Shown: in pieces, positions 4,693 to 6,745 of the stretch
Layout of the letters: the number at the start of each line of letters is the position of its first letter
Numbering within the stretch: position 1 is the stretch's first letter
NCBI GenBank assembly: GCA_007132685.1
Contig: SLOC01000018.1
Span: forward strand, 1-6,745
From: Candidatus Saccharimonadota bacterium
GTDB taxonomy: Bacteria; Patescibacteriota; Saccharimonadia; Saccharimonadales; SLHW01
Length of the DNA: 6,745 nucleotides
Reading direction: 5' to 3'
Notes under the pieces: generated by a model
Told to the model about the DNA's origin: nothing
What the model saw: the letters and a program-made list of their open reading frames with translations, nothing else
The model's database searches: none
Program-made: the position numbers and the translations under genes

Positions 4693-6208
4693 CGTGCATT
4701 ATCTCTATGTCGGCCCCGAGTGAGTTGAGCCGCTTGGCAATGTTTTCGTACCCACGGTTAATTGAGTACACATTGCGAAGAATCGATGTTCCTTTGGCGG
4801 CGAGCATGCCGATAAGCAATATTGCAGCTGGTCGTAGTGCTGGAGGACAGGTGATATCAGATGGGCTAAAGCTTGTCTTGCCGGTTACGAATACTCGGTG
4901 TGCATCAACAAGCTCGACATTCGCGCCAAGCTTGCTCATCTCAGTAAAGTAAATGGCGCGGTTCTCGTACATCCAATCGTGTATAAGGGTTTGGCCGTTG
5001 GCGACCGCTGCGATAGGCACAAAAAACGAGAGATTGTCAGGTAAAAGCCCTGGGTAGGGCAGCGGGTGGATCTTATCCTCAAGCGCTCTAAGCGATCCAT
5101 TGTGTGACTGGATAGTAATGTCACAAAGGTTCGTTTGCTTGTTCTCGCTCTTGTAAGTGTCGCTGCGCGTAAACTTTAGCCCCATTTTTTCGAGCTTCAT
5201 GAGTTCTACTTCCAAAAAGTCGACAGGGCATTTAGTGATTTTGAGCTTTGAGTTTGTTGCGACTGCTGCAGAGATGAAAAACATTGCATCAATTGGATCT
5301 TCGCTGATAGCGTAGCTGACGTTTTTCTTGATTTTCGGCATGCCGGTGACGGTGAGCGTCGGTCCGCCAATGCCCTCAATTTTCACCCCGAGCCGCCCAA
5401 GAAAATGACATACGTCTTGGATATTATAATTAGATGAAGCGAGCTTGATAGTGCTGACTCCAGGCATGCGAGCTGCGGCGAGCAGTGCGTTGACAGTCGG
5501 TGTTTCGCCCATCTCGTATAGCACAGTGTCGGCTGCGCCGGCCTTTTTCGACACCTTCATTTGATAACTGCCGCTTTTGACAAGTGTTTGTAGTCCGAAG
5601 TCCTGTAGCGCATAAATATGCGCCTGCACCGAACGCTTGCCAAGTTTACAGCCGCCAGCATAAGGAATCTTAAATTCTTTGTTGTCGTGCATTAATACGC
5701 CTGCCAGCATAATAACGCTGCGGGTGCGCTTGGCAGATTTAGTGTCTAGCGAACCAAGGTTGAGCTTTACAGGTGGCTTTATCTCCAGATTATTCCCGCC
5801 ATACCAGCGAATCTTAACATCAAGGCTTTCTAGCACTTCGATGATGCGGAACACCTCTTCTATTCGAGGTACTCTGAGAAGCCTCGTCGTACCTTTATTG
5901 ATTAAACTAGCGCAAAGCAGTGCAACTGCACTGTTTTTTGCTGTTTTCGTTTCAATTGTGCCCGAAAGTTTTTTGCCGCCATTGATGCGAAGGTTGGTTG
6001 CCTGTCCGGTAACTGAAATAATCGGTTTTTTTAGTACATCGCTAATTCGTGCGATTGTCTCTAGGCTTAGGTTTTGCTTGCCCTTCTCAATACGGTTTAC
6101 TGCAGATTGTGAGGTCCCGAGTTTACGAGCAAGCTCTGCCTGGGTCATACCTCTTTGTTGTCTTACCTGATAAATTAAGTTACCAATTTTCTCGTTTGTT
6201 GTCACCAT
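4685..6208 (-). CDS. murA: HTH-MurA fusion: UDP-N-acetylglucosamine 1-carboxyvinyltransferase with N-terminal XRE-type DNA-binding domain
   Basis: This 507-aa protein starts with an XRE/Cro-type helix-turn-helix (about 7-65; MTQAELARKL and GTSQSAVNRIEKG form the DNA-binding helices). It continues from about residue 66 as a complete MurA, the cytosolic enzyme that transfers enolpyruvate from PEP to UDP-GlcNAc in the first committed step of peptidoglycan synthesis. The catalytic set is intact. Aligned by eye to E. coli MurA, K91-N92 match K22-N23, R163 matches R91, C187 in AGGCKLG matches C115, R192 matches R120, D391 matches D305, R417 in YENR matches R331, R459 matches R371, and R485 matches R397. 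Cys at 187 predicts fosfomycin sensitivity. The frame is open upstream to a TTG at 6259, but a strong promoter lies inside that extension, so the ATG at 6206-6208 is the start. No Shine-Dalgarno sequence is visible. An HTH fused to an enzyme suggests DNA-linked control, perhaps of its own divergent promoter region. Confidence 0.93.
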   Translation of the reverse strand: MVTTNEKIGNLIYQVRQQRGMTQAELARKLGTSQSAVNRIEKGKQNLSLETIARISDVLKKPIISVTGQATNLRINGGKKLSGTIETKTAKNSAVALLCASLINKGTTRLLRVPRIEEVFRIIEVLESLDVKIRWYGGNNLEIKPPVKLNLGSLDTKSAKRTRSVIMLAGVLMHDNKEFKIPYAGGCKLGKRSVQAHIYALQDFGLQTLVKSGSYQMKVSKKAGAADTVLYEMGETPTVNALLAAARMPGVSTIKLASSNYNIQDVCHFLGRLGVKIEGIGGPTLTVTGMPKIKKNVSYAISEDPIDAMFFISAAVATNSKLKITKCPVDFLEVELMKLEKMGLKFTRSDTYKSENKQTNLCDITIQSHNGSLRALEDKIHPLPYPGLLPDNLSFFVPIAAVANGQTLIHDWMYENRAIYFTEMSKLGANVELVDAHRVFVTGKTSFSPSDITCPPALRPAAILLIGMLAAKGTSILRNVYSINRGYENIAKRLNSLGADIEIMHEI

Positions 6209-6218
6209 ACGCCGAGTA

Positions 6219-6246
6219 ATTATATCTCTAGCGGTATAAAAGTCAA
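6219..6246 (-). promoter_or_regulatory. Strong promoter of the HTH-murA gene
   Basis: On the minus strand TTGACT (6241-6246) and TATAAT (6219-6224) are separated by 16 nt, the best sigma-70-like promoter in the window. The -10 ends 10 nt before the ATG, so transcription should start about 3-5 nt upstream of it, giving an almost leaderless mRNA. It also rules out the TTG at 6259 as start codon, because that codon lies upstream of the promoter. Confidence 0.8.
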
Positions 6247-6272
6247 ACACATAATTCAAAGTTCCATACGAT

Positions 6273-6297
6273 TTTACAACGCCTTTTTTGTGAACAA
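6273..6297. promoter_or_regulatory. Operator-like dyads between murA and glyA
   Basis: TTGT-GA-ACAA (6288-6297) is a perfect short palindrome just upstream of the glyA -10. TTTACAA (6273-6279) and TTGTGAA (6288-6294) form an overlapping inverted repeat matching at 6 of 7 positions. XRE-type regulators often bind such TTGT/ACAA dyads, and the adjacent murA carries such a domain, so this is a candidate site. Short AT-rich palindromes also arise by chance. Confidence 0.3.
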
Positions 6298-6298
6298 T

Positions 6299-6326
6299 TG
6301 CTACAATATTTTTAGAAGTGAGGGAG
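6299..6326 (+). promoter_or_regulatory. Extended -10 promoter and ribosome-binding site of glyA
   Basis: TGCTACAAT (6299-6307) is a TGn-extended -10 without a clear -35. Transcription would start near 6314, and AGGGAG (6321-6326) is a Shine-Dalgarno sequence 4 nt before the ATG at 6331. Confidence 0.65.
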
Positions 6327-6330
6327 CTAC

Positions 6331-6745
6331 ATGAGAGATAAAGCGATTGATGAACTTATTGCCGCTGAGACAAAACGACAGACAGAAACATTTACGTTAA
6401 TCCCCAGCGAAAACCACGTGAGCCAACAAGTGCTTGATGCGCTTGGCAGCGTGTTCACTGATAAATACTCAGAAGGCTACCCAGGTAAGCGGTACTATGC
6501 TGGTCAACAGAACACTGACCAAGCCGAAACTCTAGCAATAGAACGAGCCAAACAATTGTTCGGTTGCGATCACGCTAACGTGCAGCCCCATAGCGGAGCC
6601 CAGGCTAATGAAGCTGTTTATCATGCCTGGCTCGAACCAGGAGATACCGTCTTGGCAATGGACTTAGGCCACGGCGGACACTTAACACATGGACACCCGG
6701 TGACTGTGCTTGCGCGGCAATATGATTTCGTGCGCTATGGCATGA
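6331..6745 (+). CDS. glyA: Serine hydroxymethyltransferase, N-terminal part
   Basis: The first 138 residues are present and the frame runs off the window. This PLP enzyme interconverts serine and glycine while passing a one-carbon unit to tetrahydrofolate in the cytosol. Family landmarks in order are LIPSEN (23-28; the usual form is LIASEN), DKYSEGYPGKRYY (44-56) with the catalytic Glu48 and Tyr pair, NVQPHSGAQAN (83-93) that helps hold PLP, and GHGGHLTHG (113-121) with two His near the cofactor. The PLP lysine lies beyond the edge. After RYY the sequence is AGQQNTDQAE where E. coli has GGCEYVDIVE, a visible divergence at a normally conserved spot. The start at 6331 is supported by a Shine-Dalgarno sequence. 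The gene is divergent from murA, with 122 bp between start codons. Confidence 0.96.
   Translation, partial: MRDKAIDELIAAETKRQTETFTLIPSENHVSQQVLDALGSVFTDKYSEGYPGKRYYAGQQNTDQAETLAIERAKQLFGCDHANVQPHSGAQANEAVYHAWLEPGDTVLAMDLGHGGHLTHGHPVTVLARQYDFVRYGM

Noticed and set aside
6209..6259. N-terminal extension of MurA from TTG at 6259
   Set aside because: It contains the TTGACT-16-TATAAT promoter of the gene, and the HTH domain begins right after the ATG at 6208.
1..6745. UGA recoding as in Gracilibacteria/Absconditabacteria
   Set aside because: All genes read through with the standard code; Trp is TGG and no conserved frame contains TGA.

Overview
The window looks like a piece of a small, streamlined bacterial chromosome, most likely a Candidatus Saccharibacteria (TM7) or related Patescibacteria/CPR genome. 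The strongest hint is a MurA with an XRE-type helix-turn-helix fused to its N-terminus, an arrangement I associate from memory with Saccharibacteria and have not checked. Single unlinked tRNA genes with encoded CCA, a TPC-type metal ATPase without metal-binding domains, and compact mostly monocistronic transcription units fit. The standard code is enough: all seen stops are TAA or TAG, and no gene needs TGA read as an amino acid.

Layout. Positions 3-137 (+) hold the C-terminal tail of a polytopic membrane protein that resembles the diacylglycerol/polyprenol (phytol/dolichol) kinase family. It overlaps tail-to-tail by 4 nt with a P1B-type heavy-metal ATPase (134-1999, -). Upstream of the ATPase are a tRNA terminator, tRNA-His(GTG) (-) and a 99-aa single-pass membrane protein with an acidic tail (2309-2608, -). 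A gene-poor stretch (2609-2959) follows, then tRNA-Arg(TCT) (-). An 18-bp copy of the tRNA-Arg 3' end lies 154 bp downstream of the real one, so the two copies bracket a 136-bp hairpin-rich segment, like a miniature att-bounded insertion. Next come an ATP-grasp enzyme of unknown substrate (3093-3908, +), a structured intergenic region, tRNA-Gly(TCC) (-), a YggT-family membrane protein (4314-4628, +), the HTH-MurA fusion (4685-6208, -) and, divergently, the start of glyA for serine hydroxymethyltransferase (6331 to the window end, +).

Transcription logic. Three divergent tRNA-or-gene/gene pairs occur: tRNA-Arg/ATP-grasp, tRNA-Gly/YggT and murA/glyA. Good -10 boxes are visible for the three tRNAs and three of the protein genes, usually with an extended TG motif or no clear -35. 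The exception is murA, with TTGACT-16-TATAAT. The -10 boxes of the ATP-grasp gene and murA sit so close to the start codons that the mRNAs should be leaderless or nearly so, whereas YggT and glyA have clear Shine-Dalgarno sequences.

The genes do not form one pathway. MurA (peptidoglycan), YggT (envelope/division), the possible lipid kinase and the metal ATPase are all envelope-related; glyA and the tRNAs are housekeeping. No CRISPR array, transposase or phage gene was seen. The most unusual items are the tRNA-Arg 3'-end duplication with its structured insert, the regulator-enzyme fusion on MurA, and the foldable RNA-like segment after tRNA-Gly.
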